A DNA stretch of 64,000 nt from CAZCEC01 sp964497615. Lineage in GTDB: Bacteria; Chloroflexota; Anaerolineae; Anaerolineales; UBA6663. Location of the stretch: the NCBI GenBank assembly GCA_964497615.1, contig CAZCEC010000025.1, positions 1 through 64,000 of the forward strand, in the 5' to 3' direction. Of this stretch, positions 1-8,074 are shown piece after piece; positions within the stretch are counted from its first letter, which is position 1; every line of letters begins with the position of its first letter. Under the pieces are notes generated by a model that ran no database searches, was not told the DNA's origin, and worked only from the letters and a program-made list of their open reading frames with translations. Made by a program: the position numbers and the translations under genes.

Positions 1-64
1 TCGTCCTCCGTCCTTCGTCCTCCGTCTTTCATCTTTCATCCGTCATCACCTGGCCCACGGCATT

Positions 65-1132
65 GTGTGGGGTTCATCCTTCATCCTTCTCTTCCTCCTC
101 GCCGCCTGCCAGCCCCCTCCCACGCCCACCGCCCTGCCCGTCGGGTCGCAGGTAGCCCAGCGCCTCACGCAGACCGCCGCCGTGCCCACTAGCACCCAGC
201 CCACCGCCACATACACACCCACGCCCAGCAGCACGCCGCCCCACACCCTCACGCCGACCGTCACGCGCACCCCGGCGGATACGCCCACGCCCACCATCTC
301 CGCCACCCCAACCGAGACGGAGACCCCCGCGCCGCCGCCACGCGCCACGGTAGAACTCGGCAGCCTCCCTTACCCGCCTGGTCCCTTAGCGGGCCAGAGC
401 CACTTCTATTTCGGCAGCCCGGTAGCCGGCTTCATCTCATCATCCTATCGCTATGGGTCCGTCGGACCGGGGCAGCGGTTCGCCCCCCACCACGGCGTGG
501 ACTACTCCGCACCAGCCGGCACAACCCTGGTGGCCGTAGCCGCCGGCACGATCTATTACGCCGGCAACGATCTGGAGCGCCTCTTTGGCCCGCAGAACGA
601 CTTCTACGGCAACCTCGTCGTCCTACAGCTCAACCAGACCTGGAACGGCCGCGCGGTGTACGCCCTTTACGGCCACATGGATGAGATCACTGTGCAAAGC
701 GGCCAGGCCGTGGCGGCGGGCGAGGCCCTGGGCACTGTCGGCGCTACTGGCGTCGCCCTGGGGGCGCACCCCCACCTCGAAGTGCGGCTCGATTTTCCGG
801 ACAGCTATTGGGACACCCGCAACCCAGAGCTGTGGCTGGCGCCCTCCCCCGGCGCGGGAACCCTGGCTCTACGCGTGACGAACGCCGCCGGCTTCTTCCT
901 CCCCGGCGTGCGCGTGGACTTCACCTGCGGCGACGGCGCCAAACGCTTCATGGAGACCTACTGGTACTCCGGGGTCAATCCCGACGACGCCTACTTCGAA
1001 AACGCCGCCATGATGAACCTGCCGCCCGGCTACTGTGACTTCGAGCTGACCGTCGCCGGCCAGAAGATCACCCACAACGACGGCCTCATCCAGGCTGGCA
1101 CGGTATCGTTCGTGTCAATCCAAGTGCCGTAA
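65..1132 (+). CDS. M23 family metallopeptidase, Thr/Pro-stalk lipoprotein
   Basis: Predicted zinc endopeptidase of the LytM/M23 family, which cuts peptidoglycan cross-bridges outside the membrane. Seen in the 355-aa product: a hydrophobic N-terminus ending in a LAAC lipobox (Cys15), a Thr/Pro-rich stalk over about residues 16-95, and an M23 domain over about 105-250. Ligands are H142/D146 (HHGVD), H204 (YGH) and H235/H237 (HPHLEVR). A C-terminal beta-type region over about 260-355 is unassigned. The GTG start at 65 gives a signal peptide with no basic n-region. The frame stays open to the left window edge and would add Arg/His residues, so the true start may be upstream or outside the window. 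Family is solid; substrate and start are not. Confidence 0.88.
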   Translation: MWGSSFILLFLLAACQPPPTPTALPVGSQVAQRLTQTAAVPTSTQPTATYTPTPSSTPPHTLTPTVTRTPADTPTPTISATPTETETPAPPPRATVELGSLPYPPGPLAGQSHFYFGSPVAGFISSSYRYGSVGPGQRFAPHHGVDYSAPAGTTLVAVAAGTIYYAGNDLERLFGPQNDFYGNLVVLQLNQTWNGRAVYALYGHMDEITVQSGQAVAAGEALGTVGATGVALGAHPHLEVRLDFPDSYWDTRNPELWLAPSPGAGTLALRVTNAAGFFLPGVRVDFTCGDGAKRFMETYWYSGVNPDDAYFENAAMMNLPPGYCDFELTVAGQKITHNDGLIQAGTVSFVSIQVP

Positions 1133-1161
1133 CATCCAACCCGCCAGTCTGCCTGCCTGCC

Positions 1162-1231
1162 GTAGGAGCGCGCCTGCCCTGGCACGGATTTAGCGCGCGA
1201 TGTCTGTAGGAGCGCGTTGCACGCGCGATGG
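1162..1231. repeat. Two copies of a gtaggagcgcg palindromic intergenic repeat
   Basis: Two motifs beginning gtaggagcgcg, at 1162 and 1206, each end in cgcgcga; the second can fold as gcgcg-ttgca-cgcgc. They lie between the convergent peptidase and solute-binding-protein genes, with no T-run of a terminator. They look like REP-type intergenic elements. The family is not assigned. Confidence 0.45.
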
Positions 1232-1238
1232 CCCCTGG

Positions 1239-2093
1239 TCACTCCCCCGCCGCCTCCCCCAGCCACTTCACCCTCAGCGTCCTCAGCGTCCCATCCGCCT
1301 CCAACTCCCCCAGCGTCTCCTTAAGATTCCGCAGCAGGATCGGGCTCTCAACGCTTACCGCCGCGACGTACGGCTCCGGCTCCAGCGGCGGGCCTGCCAG
1401 CCGCAGCGCCGCGTTCCCGCGCAAATAGTCATACGCCGCGATCACATCCACCAGCGCCGCATCGGCGGCCCCAGCCTCCACTTGCGCCAGCGCCTCCCCC
1501 GCCGTGGACAGCGGCATTACCGTGACCCCCGCCACCCGCCGCGCCCACTGCCGGGCCAAGGCGTCGCCGCTCGCGCCATACTCCACCGCCAACGTCTTGC
1601 CCGCTGCCCAGGCTTCGGGGTCGCCTTCCAGCGGCTCGCCGTCCGCCGCGCCGATGACGGCCACGGTGCCGCCGGTGAAGTAGGGCTGGGTGTAGGCCAC
1701 CTCGCGCGTCCGTTCGGGCTGAAGCACAAAAGCCGAGAACACCGCATCGTCCCGCCCCACGATCAGCGTCGTCAGCAGTGCGTCGTAGGTGATGTTCTCA
1801 AACGCCACCTGCACCCCCCACCGCCGCCCGATCTCCTCCGCCAGGTCCACATCGAACCCAAACAGGTTGCCCTCCGCATCCACCGCCGAAAAGGGCGGGT
1901 AGCTGGCATCCGTCGCCACCACCATCCGCCCCTCCGCCTGGATGCGCGCCCACGCCGCATCCTCCTCGGCGCGCAGCCACAGCGCCGCCGCCGCCACTGC
2001 CGCGATGACCAATCCCCCCGCCGCCGCCCACTGCGCTGTACTCAGCGCCGCCCACCGCGCTGTACTCAGCGCCGCCCACCGGCGCCTATTCAC
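1239..2093 (-). CDS. Membrane-anchored amino-acid-type ABC solute-binding protein (SBP_bac_3)
   Basis: A 284-aa family-3 solute-binding protein, the type that binds polar amino acids or acts as an extracellular sensor. After a short N-terminal tandem repeat there is one hydrophobic helix (about residues 24-42) that probably anchors it. The typical core follows: ATDASYPPF, then FDVDLAEEIGRRWG, then a second lobe with YTQPYFTGG. No permease or ATPase of this transporter type is adjacent, so it may sense rather than transport. Its start overlaps the end of the upstream glycosidase gene by 8 nt, which implies translational coupling. Ligand unknown. Confidence 0.8.
   Translation of the reverse strand: MNRRRWAALSTARWAALSTAQWAAAGGLVIAAVAAAALWLRAEEDAAWARIQAEGRMVVATDASYPPFSAVDAEGNLFGFDVDLAEEIGRRWGVQVAFENITYDALLTTLIVGRDDAVFSAFVLQPERTREVAYTQPYFTGGTVAVIGAADGEPLEGDPEAWAAGKTLAVEYGASGDALARQWARRVAGVTVMPLSTAGEALAQVEAGAADAALVDVIAAYDYLRGNAALRLAGPPLEPEPYVAAVSVESPILLRNLKETLGELEADGTLRTLRVKWLGEAAGE
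2033..2080. repeat. Two perfect 24-bp tandem units inside a coding region
   Basis: Two identical 24-bp units (2033-2056, 2057-2080) lie in the 5' end of the solute-binding protein gene. Each encodes the eight residues of an RWAALSTA-type repeat, and a partial third copy follows. This is a recent in-frame slippage duplication just before the membrane helix. Confidence 0.85.
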
Positions 2094-3255
2094 GCCCGCC
2101 CTCCACGGCCCACTCCCTGATCGCCTCGTAGATGGGCTTGTTCACAAACTCCGGCGAGACCAGCGTAAAGTAGTCGCCGTAACTGTACTGCGGCGCAGGG
2201 TAGCGAAAGGCCCAGGTGCACACTGCCCGCATCCATGGCCAATTCGCTTCGGCCCACGCATACCCGGCCAGCGTATAGTCAATCCGCGCGCCCGGCGACA
2301 CGGCCCGCGTCCAGCGCGGCGAGTCATTCCAACCCGACTCGGTCAAGTACATGTCCTTGTGGCCGTCATCGTGGGCCACCATGATCTCGCGCCACAACTC
2401 CACCCGGCGGAAATTGATGGCGTCCGGCGCGGGCGGCTCGTCGGGCGGGAAGCTCAACCCATAGGCGTGCACCGCCAGCCCATCAAAGTAGTCCGCCGCG
2501 CCGGCCGCATACATGCGCTCCAGATAGATCAGGTCATTCATCGCCAGGTCACTGCCCACTGGCTCCAGGTTCGGGGCCAGCGCCCCAGCCAGCACCACGA
2601 TGTTCGGGTCGGCCTCCTTCGCGCGGGCATAGGCGACCTTCAGCAGTTCCACATACGCCTCCGGGTCCACCGGCCGGAAACCCCACTCCAGGGTGATGTT
2701 TGGCTCGTTCCAGATGATGATGGTCTGCACCCGGCCCCGGAAGTGGCGGACAAACTCGTACACAAAGTCGCCATAGTCGGGGAAGCGCTCGTAGGGCAGC
2801 AGGTTCTCGGCGGTGGGCGCGCCGTTGGGCATCTCGCGCGCCCAGGCCGGCACAAACCCGCCCAGCCGCGCGATGACCGTCAAACCCTGGTTGCGCGCGA
2901 ACTCCACCACCATGTCGGCGTGCCCCCACTCAAACTGGCCCGGCTGCCCCTCGCTGTAGGCCCAGGGGAAGTATTCGACGATGGTTGGCGCCCCCATCTC
3001 GCGCACCAATTGCAGGGTCTTCAGCACCTTCCACGGCTCCACCTCATCCGTCAGCCGCGTGTGAGTGCACACGATGGGATGCCGGGTCTGCACCGCCTGG
3101 GGCGGCCCCAGGCGCACCACCGCCTGGGGCGGCCGCGGCCAGGTGAGCATAGCCGCCAGCAGCAATCCGCGCAGTATCCAGGCCCGCTGCTGCCACAGCC
3201 ACCGGCCCGCCACCCGCCCCAGGGGAAGATACGACCGCCAGCGCATCGCGGGCAT
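2086..3255 (-). CDS. Membrane-anchored clan GH-A glycoside hydrolase-like protein
   Basis: A 389-aa protein with an N-terminal hydrophobic segment (about residues 26-40) and a TIM-barrel glycosidase of clan GH-A (GH39/GH5-like). The acid/base motif IWNEPN (E184) and a candidate nucleophile in LTESGW (E306) are both present, so it should be active. VHAYG near residue 262 fits the same fold. A PPQAV motif occurs twice in the linker. It overlaps the downstream solute-binding protein gene by 8 nt. Pairing a surface glycosidase with an amino-acid-type binding protein is unusual. The sugar substrate cannot be read from sequence. Confidence 0.78.
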   Translation of the reverse strand: MPAMRWRSYLPLGRVAGRWLWQQRAWILRGLLLAAMLTWPRPPQAVVRLGPPQAVQTRHPIVCTHTRLTDEVEPWKVLKTLQLVREMGAPTIVEYFPWAYSEGQPGQFEWGHADMVVEFARNQGLTVIARLGGFVPAWAREMPNGAPTAENLLPYERFPDYGDFVYEFVRHFRGRVQTIIIWNEPNITLEWGFRPVDPEAYVELLKVAYARAKEADPNIVVLAGALAPNLEPVGSDLAMNDLIYLERMYAAGAADYFDGLAVHAYGLSFPPDEPPAPDAINFRRVELWREIMVAHDDGHKDMYLTESGWNDSPRWTRAVSPGARIDYTLAGYAWAEANWPWMRAVCTWAFRYPAPQYSYGDYFTLVSPEFVNKPIYEAIREWAVEGGRE

Positions 3256-3582
3256 TATAGCGGCTGAAAGTCACCGATAAACGTCACTTGTGGGAGCGGA
3301 TAGCCTGTGCTAGTCTCTGGTTGCTGTCCCGGCGCAGTTCACCGGCCCGCTCCAGAAGGGGGGATCCCCGTGGTCAATCCGCATCCGGCTGTCCTGTACA
3401 CCCTGCCACCCAGAGCGCGCTGATCCTGGCGGCCGCCCGCGCCCCGGCGGTTCCTCATCCCTCGCCGCTCAGATCAGACACGTTGACACCTTTTGGCGGC
3501 TGCGCCCCTGCCTTTGGCGGCTGCGGCGCGCTATCGTAAGGTTCAGATGGATTCCCAACATAGATTCCAAGAGGAGACTGCC
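3256..3582. other. Divergent intergenic region, 327 nt
   Basis: This lies between the minus-strand glycosidase start and the plus-strand Thr/Pro lipoprotein start and must hold both 5' regions. A TTGACA-like hexamer is at 3483-3488, followed by a direct repeat of ttggcggctgcg, but no -10 sits at proper spacing. I see no gene, RNA or clear promoter here. Confidence 0.4.
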
Positions 3583-4371
3583 ATGAGAACGAAGCGGATG
3601 CTCAACGTTTGGACCAGTGCGCTGCTGGCGGCAGTGCTGGCGCTTGGCGCCTGCACCGGCTCAGATCCCACCGCCACCCAGCCGCCGCCCACCGACACCG
3701 AAGACGCGGCCGCCATAGCCCAGGCCGCCACCGTGGAGGCAGCCGGCCTGGCCGCCCTGCAGGAGCAGGCCGTGCAGACCAGCGTCGCCGCGACCCTCAC
3801 GGCTCAGCCCACGGCCACCAACACCCCCACCGAGGTGCCCACGGATACGCCCGTGCCCACCGAGACCCCCACGGTGACCCGCACGCCCTCGCCCGAGCCA
3901 ACCAGCACCGCCACGCCCACGCGCACCCCCACCCGCGTGCCCGTCACCGCCGGGCCAACCCAAACCGCCACCCGCGCCCCGGCCTCCTCGGTCTACGGCT
4001 TCTCAGGCGGGCCGGATGGCTACATCACAGACATCGAGTGCACTCGCGGCGGCGTGGAGTGCGCCACGGTGATGCCGGTCGGCGATGTGGCCTTCACCTT
4101 CTGGCTCATCACCTTCGCGGACACGCCCTGGACCCTGTTTGAGAAGTATGGGCTGGCCGTCTCCCGCGATGGCGTCAACGTCCCCGAGATGTTCATGTTC
4201 GTGGACGCCGGCTTCATGCCGCCGGATGCCGTGGCGCAGTTTGGCGCCAGCCGCAACTTCACCACCCCCGGCAACTACGTCATCCGCTCTTCCGGCTGCA
4301 TGGCTACCACACCTGTGCCCTGCGGCTGGAACAACCTGCCGGGGACTACCGTCAACTTCACCATTCAATAG
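3583..4371 (+). CDS. Thr/Pro-rich stalk lipoprotein, unknown ectodomain
   Basis: A 262-aa predicted lipoprotein. The start was chosen at 3583 because a GAGGAG ribosome-binding site (3571-3576) sits 6 nt upstream and the product then begins MRTKR with a lipobox LGAC (Cys24). Next come an Ala/Gln segment, a Thr/Pro stalk (about residues 80-140) and a C-terminal domain of about 120 residues with a predicted beta pattern and a CxxxxVxC motif. The ectodomain resembles no family I can name. Other genes in the window (M23 peptidase, kinase homologue, pullulanase, amylase, MalE) carry comparable stalks, so it is probably displayed at the cell surface. The frame remains open 90 nt upstream, but without a better start. 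Confidence 0.75.
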   Translation: MRTKRMLNVWTSALLAAVLALGACTGSDPTATQPPPTDTEDAAAIAQAATVEAAGLAALQEQAVQTSVAATLTAQPTATNTPTEVPTDTPVPTETPTVTRTPSPEPTSTATPTRTPTRVPVTAGPTQTATRAPASSVYGFSGGPDGYITDIECTRGGVECATVMPVGDVAFTFWLITFADTPWTLFEKYGLAVSRDGVNVPEMFMFVDAGFMPPDAVAQFGASRNFTTPGNYVIRSSGCMATTPVPCGWNNLPGTTVNFTIQ

Positions 4372-4395
4372 CGCCGGCGGCCTGCCCAAATGCAC

Positions 4396-4446
4396 AGCAA
4401 TCGCGCCCCGGCCAGAGGCGGCTGGGGCGCGATTGCTTTCTGCTTT
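4396..4446 (+). terminator. Intrinsic terminator downstream of the Thr/Pro lipoprotein
   Basis: A perfect 14-bp GC-rich stem (4396-4409 with 4424-4437) has a 14-nt loop and is followed by the T-rich tract ttctgcttt. It sits between the convergent lipoprotein and pseudokinase genes. It is best placed to stop plus-strand transcription and may act more weakly on the other strand. Confidence 0.8.
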
Positions 4447-4459
4447 GATCGAAATCGCC

Positions 4460-6160
4460 CTAAGCCGGCGTGGCGGTGGCCGTCTGTGTCTGCGTCGCCG
4501 TGCTCGTGGGCGTCGCCGTATTGGTGGGCGGGGGTGGCGGCGGCGCAGTGTCGCTGGGCGGTGGAGGGGGCGGCGGCGGGGGCGGCGCAGTCTCTGTCGC
4601 GGTGGCCAGCAACGCCGGGTCAATCGTCGCGCTGGGCGGCAGGGTCGGCGTAAAGGGCGGCAGCGTGGGTCGCGGGGTGGAAGTGCTTGTCGCCGTGAGG
4701 GTTGGGGTTGGTGTCCGCGTTGCGGTGCGCGTCGCCGTAGCGGTTTCGGTCGCGGTATCCGTCGCGGTGGCGGTTGCCGTAGAGGTCTGGGTGCGCGTGG
4801 CTGTCGCCGTCGGCGAGGCGGTGATGGTCGCGGACGGCGTAGCCGTGGCGGTCTGCGTCACCGTGGCCGTGGCAGTGGGCGGGATAAAGACGGCCCGCAC
4901 ATCCGACCATCGCCACAGCACCAGCAGCACCAGGATGAGCACGATCCCAGCCCCGCCCAACTCCCGCCAGGGGAATGGCGCGCGCGCAGCCTGCTCTGGC
5001 TCGCGCATCACTTCTTCGATCGAGTCCGATTCCACGCTCAGCGGCACCGGATGTACCGTTGGCCGCGCCGGCTCCGCGGGGGGTGGTTCGGTCGCTTCCG
5101 CCTCCAGGGCCGAGCCTTCGGGCGGCGTTCCGTCCGCAGGTATCTCGGCCGGGAGTTCGCCTGGCTGCTCTGCCCCAGCCTCCGCTGTCGCGCCTGCCTC
5201 CAGCGGCGGCACTGCCGGCTCGGCTGTCGCCGCCTCCGCCTCGCTGGCTGCATCGGCCGGCGGCGGGGCAGGCGCCTCAGGCTCAGCCGGGGGCATCAGG
5301 AATGTGGTCCGCACGGCCTCGGCCAGGATGCCGGCCGTAGGGTAGCGCTCGTCGCGGTGCTTGGCCAGGGCGCGCCCAATCACGTGATTGAATGCCGCCG
5401 GCAACACCAGCCGACCCAGCGCCGCCTCACTCAACACCGGCACGGGCGCCTCGACGTGCTTGCGCAGCAACTCCTCGGTGGTATCAGCCTGGAAGGGCTG
5501 CCGGCCCGTGAGCATCTCGAACAGGATGACGCCCAGCGCATACACGTCGGCCCGCCCATCCACGGGGTCCCCCAGAATTTGCTCCGGGCTGAGGTAGGCG
5601 GGTGTACCGGCGGGCACAGGCGGCGGCATGCCCGGCAGCGGCACCGCGCCTGCGGCGGGTTGGGCTTGCAGCAGGCCGCGCAGTGCCGCATCCGCCAGGT
5701 AGGCTCGGTTGCGGATGTCGAACAGCACTTGCTCGGGGTTCAGACCGCCGTGCAGGAGCCCGGCGGCGTGGACGGCATCCAGCCCGTCCGCCAGCCGCTG
5801 CACAATGGGCACCACCTCGGAGAGCAGCAGCGGGCGGCCATCCATGCGCTCGGCCAGCGAGCCGCCGGGCATGTATTGCGTCACCACGTAATAGGCCACC
5901 GCGCCCGCGTCCTCTTCCTCGCCGGTCTCGATCCCATAGTCGAGCACCGGCACCAGGCCAGGATGATCGAGCGTGCGCAGCGCGCGCAGGGTCTGGTCGA
6001 AGCGCTCGGCAAAGTCCTCGGCGCCGGTCAGCCGCGCATAGAAGACCTTGATGGCGACCTGTTTGCCAGAACCCGGGTCGCGCCCCTGGTAGACCACGGC
6101 GCCGCTGCCCCGCCCCAACTCCCGCAGGACGCGATAGCGGCCAATCTGGGTGACTGACAT
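4460..6160 (-). CDS. Receptor-like Ser/Thr pseudokinase with Thr-rich ectodomain
   Basis: A 566-aa protein with a cytoplasmic PknB-like kinase fold (about residues 8-270), a low-complexity Pro/Ala/Glu linker, one membrane helix (about 400-417) and an external Thr/Ala/Pro-rich tail. The Gly loop (GRGSGAVVYQG) and the VAIK lysine (K38) are intact. The catalytic machinery is not: the HRD motif reads HGG (Asp replaced by G139), the next conserved Lys and Asn read N141 and Q144, DFG reads DAA (157-159), and the alpha-C Glu position appears to be T57. It can therefore be expected to bind nucleotide at most and to work as a scaffold or sensor. No kinase or phosphatase partner is adjacent. The fold is certain; the pseudokinase reading is strong. 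Confidence 0.88.
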   Translation of the reverse strand: MSVTQIGRYRVLRELGRGSGAVVYQGRDPGSGKQVAIKVFYARLTGAEDFAERFDQTLRALRTLDHPGLVPVLDYGIETGEEEDAGAVAYYVVTQYMPGGSLAERMDGRPLLLSEVVPIVQRLADGLDAVHAAGLLHGGLNPEQVLFDIRNRAYLADAALRGLLQAQPAAGAVPLPGMPPPVPAGTPAYLSPEQILGDPVDGRADVYALGVILFEMLTGRQPFQADTTEELLRKHVEAPVPVLSEAALGRLVLPAAFNHVIGRALAKHRDERYPTAGILAEAVRTTFLMPPAEPEAPAPPPADAASEAEAATAEPAVPPLEAGATAEAGAEQPGELPAEIPADGTPPEGSALEAEATEPPPAEPARPTVHPVPLSVESDSIEEVMREPEQAARAPFPWRELGGAGIVLILVLLVLWRWSDVRAVFIPPTATATVTQTATATPSATITASPTATATRTQTSTATATATDTATETATATRTATRTPTPTLTATSTSTPRPTLPPFTPTLPPSATIDPALLATATETAPPPPPPPPPPSDTAPPPPPPTNTATPTSTATQTQTATATPA

Positions 6161-6206
6161 GCGGCTATTGTAGCGGAGTTAGGGGAAGAGACCAAAAGAC
6201 TGGCCG

Positions 6207-7136
6207 TTACTGCCGAGTGGCCAGTTCGATGAATACATCCTCCAGGGTGATTTCGGCCGGCTCCACCACCGCGGCGGCGAGGCCATCTTTGCCCAGACGG
6301 GCGCGCAGGCTCTCGGCCGTGTGCGCCCCCGGCTCGGTGATGGCGTGCAGGTGATCGCCCAGCAGGCCGATGTAACGCAGGCCGGGTGCGCCCTCCAGCG
6401 CTTCCAGCGCGCCCAACAGCGGCTCGGCCACCACGTTCCACGCCACGCCCGGCACCACATCGCGTTTGAGCGCAGTCGGCGTGTCCAGCGCCAGCAGCCG
6501 GCCGCGGTTCATGATGCCCAGCCGGCCGCAGTGCTCGGCCTCGTCCATGTAGTGCGTGCTCACGAAGATCGTCGTCCCGCCTTCGGCCAATGTATAGATC
6601 AAGTCCCAAAAGGCGCGCCGCGCCTCCGGGTCCACCCCGGAGGTGGGCTCATCCAGGAACAGCAGTTCCGGCTCATGGACCATGGCGATCCCCAGCGCCA
6701 GCCGTTGCCGCCAGCCGCCGGCCAGCGCGCCGGCCCGCTCGTGTTCACGCCCCGCCAGGCCAATCAGGTCCAGCAATTGCCGCACGCGCGGGCGATAGAC
6801 GGAAGGCAGCAGGCCATATACCCCAGCATAGAACACCAGGTTCTCGCGCACGGTGAGGTCTTCATAAAGGGCGAACTTCTGACTCATGTAGCCCACCCGC
6901 GGCCGGATGCGCTCGGTCTCGCGCACAATGTCGAGGCCCAGCAGCCGCGCGCTGCCGCTGGTGGGCCGCAGCAGCCCCAGCAGCATGCGCATGGTGGTCG
7001 TCTTGCCGCTCCCGTTCGGCCCCAAATATCCCACCACCTCCCCCTGCCGCACCTCGAACGTGACGTCATCCACAGCCGTAAAGTCGCCGAAGCGCTTCGT
7101 TAGCCCCTCCACCGCGATGATCACCTCGGACGTCAT
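6207..7136 (-). CDS. ABC-2 exporter ATP-binding protein (YbhF-like, half 2)
   Basis: A 309-aa ATPase of a multidrug-type ABC-2 exporter. The Walker A is GPNGSGKTT, the signature is an LAGGWRQRLALG variant, and Walker B is LLFLDEPTSGVDP. A C-terminal accessory region of about 80 residues follows. It is the last gene of the TetR-permease-HlyD-ATPase-ATPase operon and overlaps the preceding ATPase gene by 4 nt. In enterobacterial YbhF two such domains are fused in one chain; here they are separate genes, which likely form a heterodimer on the permease. Confidence 0.9.
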   Translation of the reverse strand: MTSEVIIAVEGLTKRFGDFTAVDDVTFEVRQGEVVGYLGPNGSGKTTTMRMLLGLLRPTSGSARLLGLDIVRETERIRPRVGYMSQKFALYEDLTVRENLVFYAGVYGLLPSVYRPRVRQLLDLIGLAGREHERAGALAGGWRQRLALGIAMVHEPELLFLDEPTSGVDPEARRAFWDLIYTLAEGGTTIFVSTHYMDEAEHCGRLGIMNRGRLLALDTPTALKRDVVPGVAWNVVAEPLLGALEALEGAPGLRYIGLLGDHLHAITEPGAHTAESLRARLGKDGLAAAVVEPAEITLEDVFIELATRQ

Positions 7137-8074
7137 CTTGCTCGCGCCGTCGCCGCCTGCAGCAGCGAAATAAACACATCCTCCAACGAGGGCGTCGTTG
7201 GCCGCAGCCGCTCCACCTTCGCGCCAGCCGCCGCCACCGCTGGCGGCAGGCGGGCCAGCAGCGCCTCCGTAGTCCCTGTCCGCGCCCGCAGGTGAAAGCG
7301 GTCGCCAAAGGCAATCACGTCTTCCACATCGGGATCGGCCAGCGCGGCGCGGCGGGCCGCCTCCTTGGGATGCGCGGCCAGTTCCAGCACCCGGCCCGTC
7401 AGCCCGGCGGTAAGCGCCCGCGGCGCGCCTTCCACCAGCAGTTGCCCGTTGGAAAGGAAGCCCAGCCGGTTGCAGCGGGCCGCCTCGTCCATGTAGGGCG
7501 TGCTCACCAGCACCGCCGCGCCCTCGGCCAGCACCCGGATGATGAGCTGCCAGAAGTCCTGCCGGGTCACCGGGTCCACCCCGCCGGTGGGCTCGTCCAG
7601 CAGCAGCACGCGCGGGCGATGGATAAGCGCGCAGGCCAGCCCCAGCTTTTGCTTCATGCCGCCCGAAAGCTGGTCGGAGCGCCGGTCCTCAAAACCTCTC
7701 AATCCCACAAAGCCGAGTAATTCCTTCGCCCGCGCATCCAGGTCCTTGCCCCCCAGCCCGCGCACCTGTCCAAAGAAGCGCAGGTTCTCGGTAACAGTCA
7801 GATCCCCATACAGGCTGAAGCGCTGGGGCAGATAGCCGATGTGCGCCCGCGCCTGTTCGGTGGCATGCCGCAGGTCGTGGCCTGCCACCCGCACCGTGCC
7901 CGCGTCCGGCGTGAGCGCCCCCACCAGCATCCGCAGGGTCGTCGTCTTGCCCGCCCCGTCCGGCCCTACCAGCCCATACGCCTCGCCCGCCGCCACCGCC
8001 AGGCTCACGCCCGCCACAGCGCGCAGTTCGACGAACGTCTTGACCAGCCCTTGCGCCTCAATCAACATACTCAC
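7133..8074 (-). CDS. ABC-2 exporter ATP-binding protein (YbhF-like, half 1)
   Basis: A 313-aa ABC ATPase with Walker A GPDGAGKTT, a canonical LSGGMKQKLGLA signature and Walker B LLLDEPTGGVDP. It overlaps the adaptor gene upstream and the second ATPase downstream by 4 nt each, so the three are translationally coupled. It pairs with the downstream ATPase to energise the ABC-2 permease of the operon. The substrate is probably a xenobiotic, judged from operon type only. Confidence 0.9.
   Translation of the reverse strand: MSMLIEAQGLVKTFVELRAVAGVSLAVAAGEAYGLVGPDGAGKTTTLRMLVGALTPDAGTVRVAGHDLRHATEQARAHIGYLPQRFSLYGDLTVTENLRFFGQVRGLGGKDLDARAKELLGFVGLRGFEDRRSDQLSGGMKQKLGLACALIHRPRVLLLDEPTGGVDPVTRQDFWQLIIRVLAEGAAVLVSTPYMDEAARCNRLGFLSNGQLLVEGAPRALTAGLTGRVLELAAHPKEAARRAALADPDVEDVIAFGDRFHLRARTGTTEALLARLPPAVAAAGAKVERLRPTTPSLEDVFISLLQAATARAR

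Noticed and set aside
1942..6157. Long plus-strand open frames of 440 and 690 codons opposite the glycosidase and pseudokinase genes
   Set aside because: Low-complexity Arg-, His- and Gly-rich translations, no ribosome-binding site, and the opposite strand carries clear protein families.
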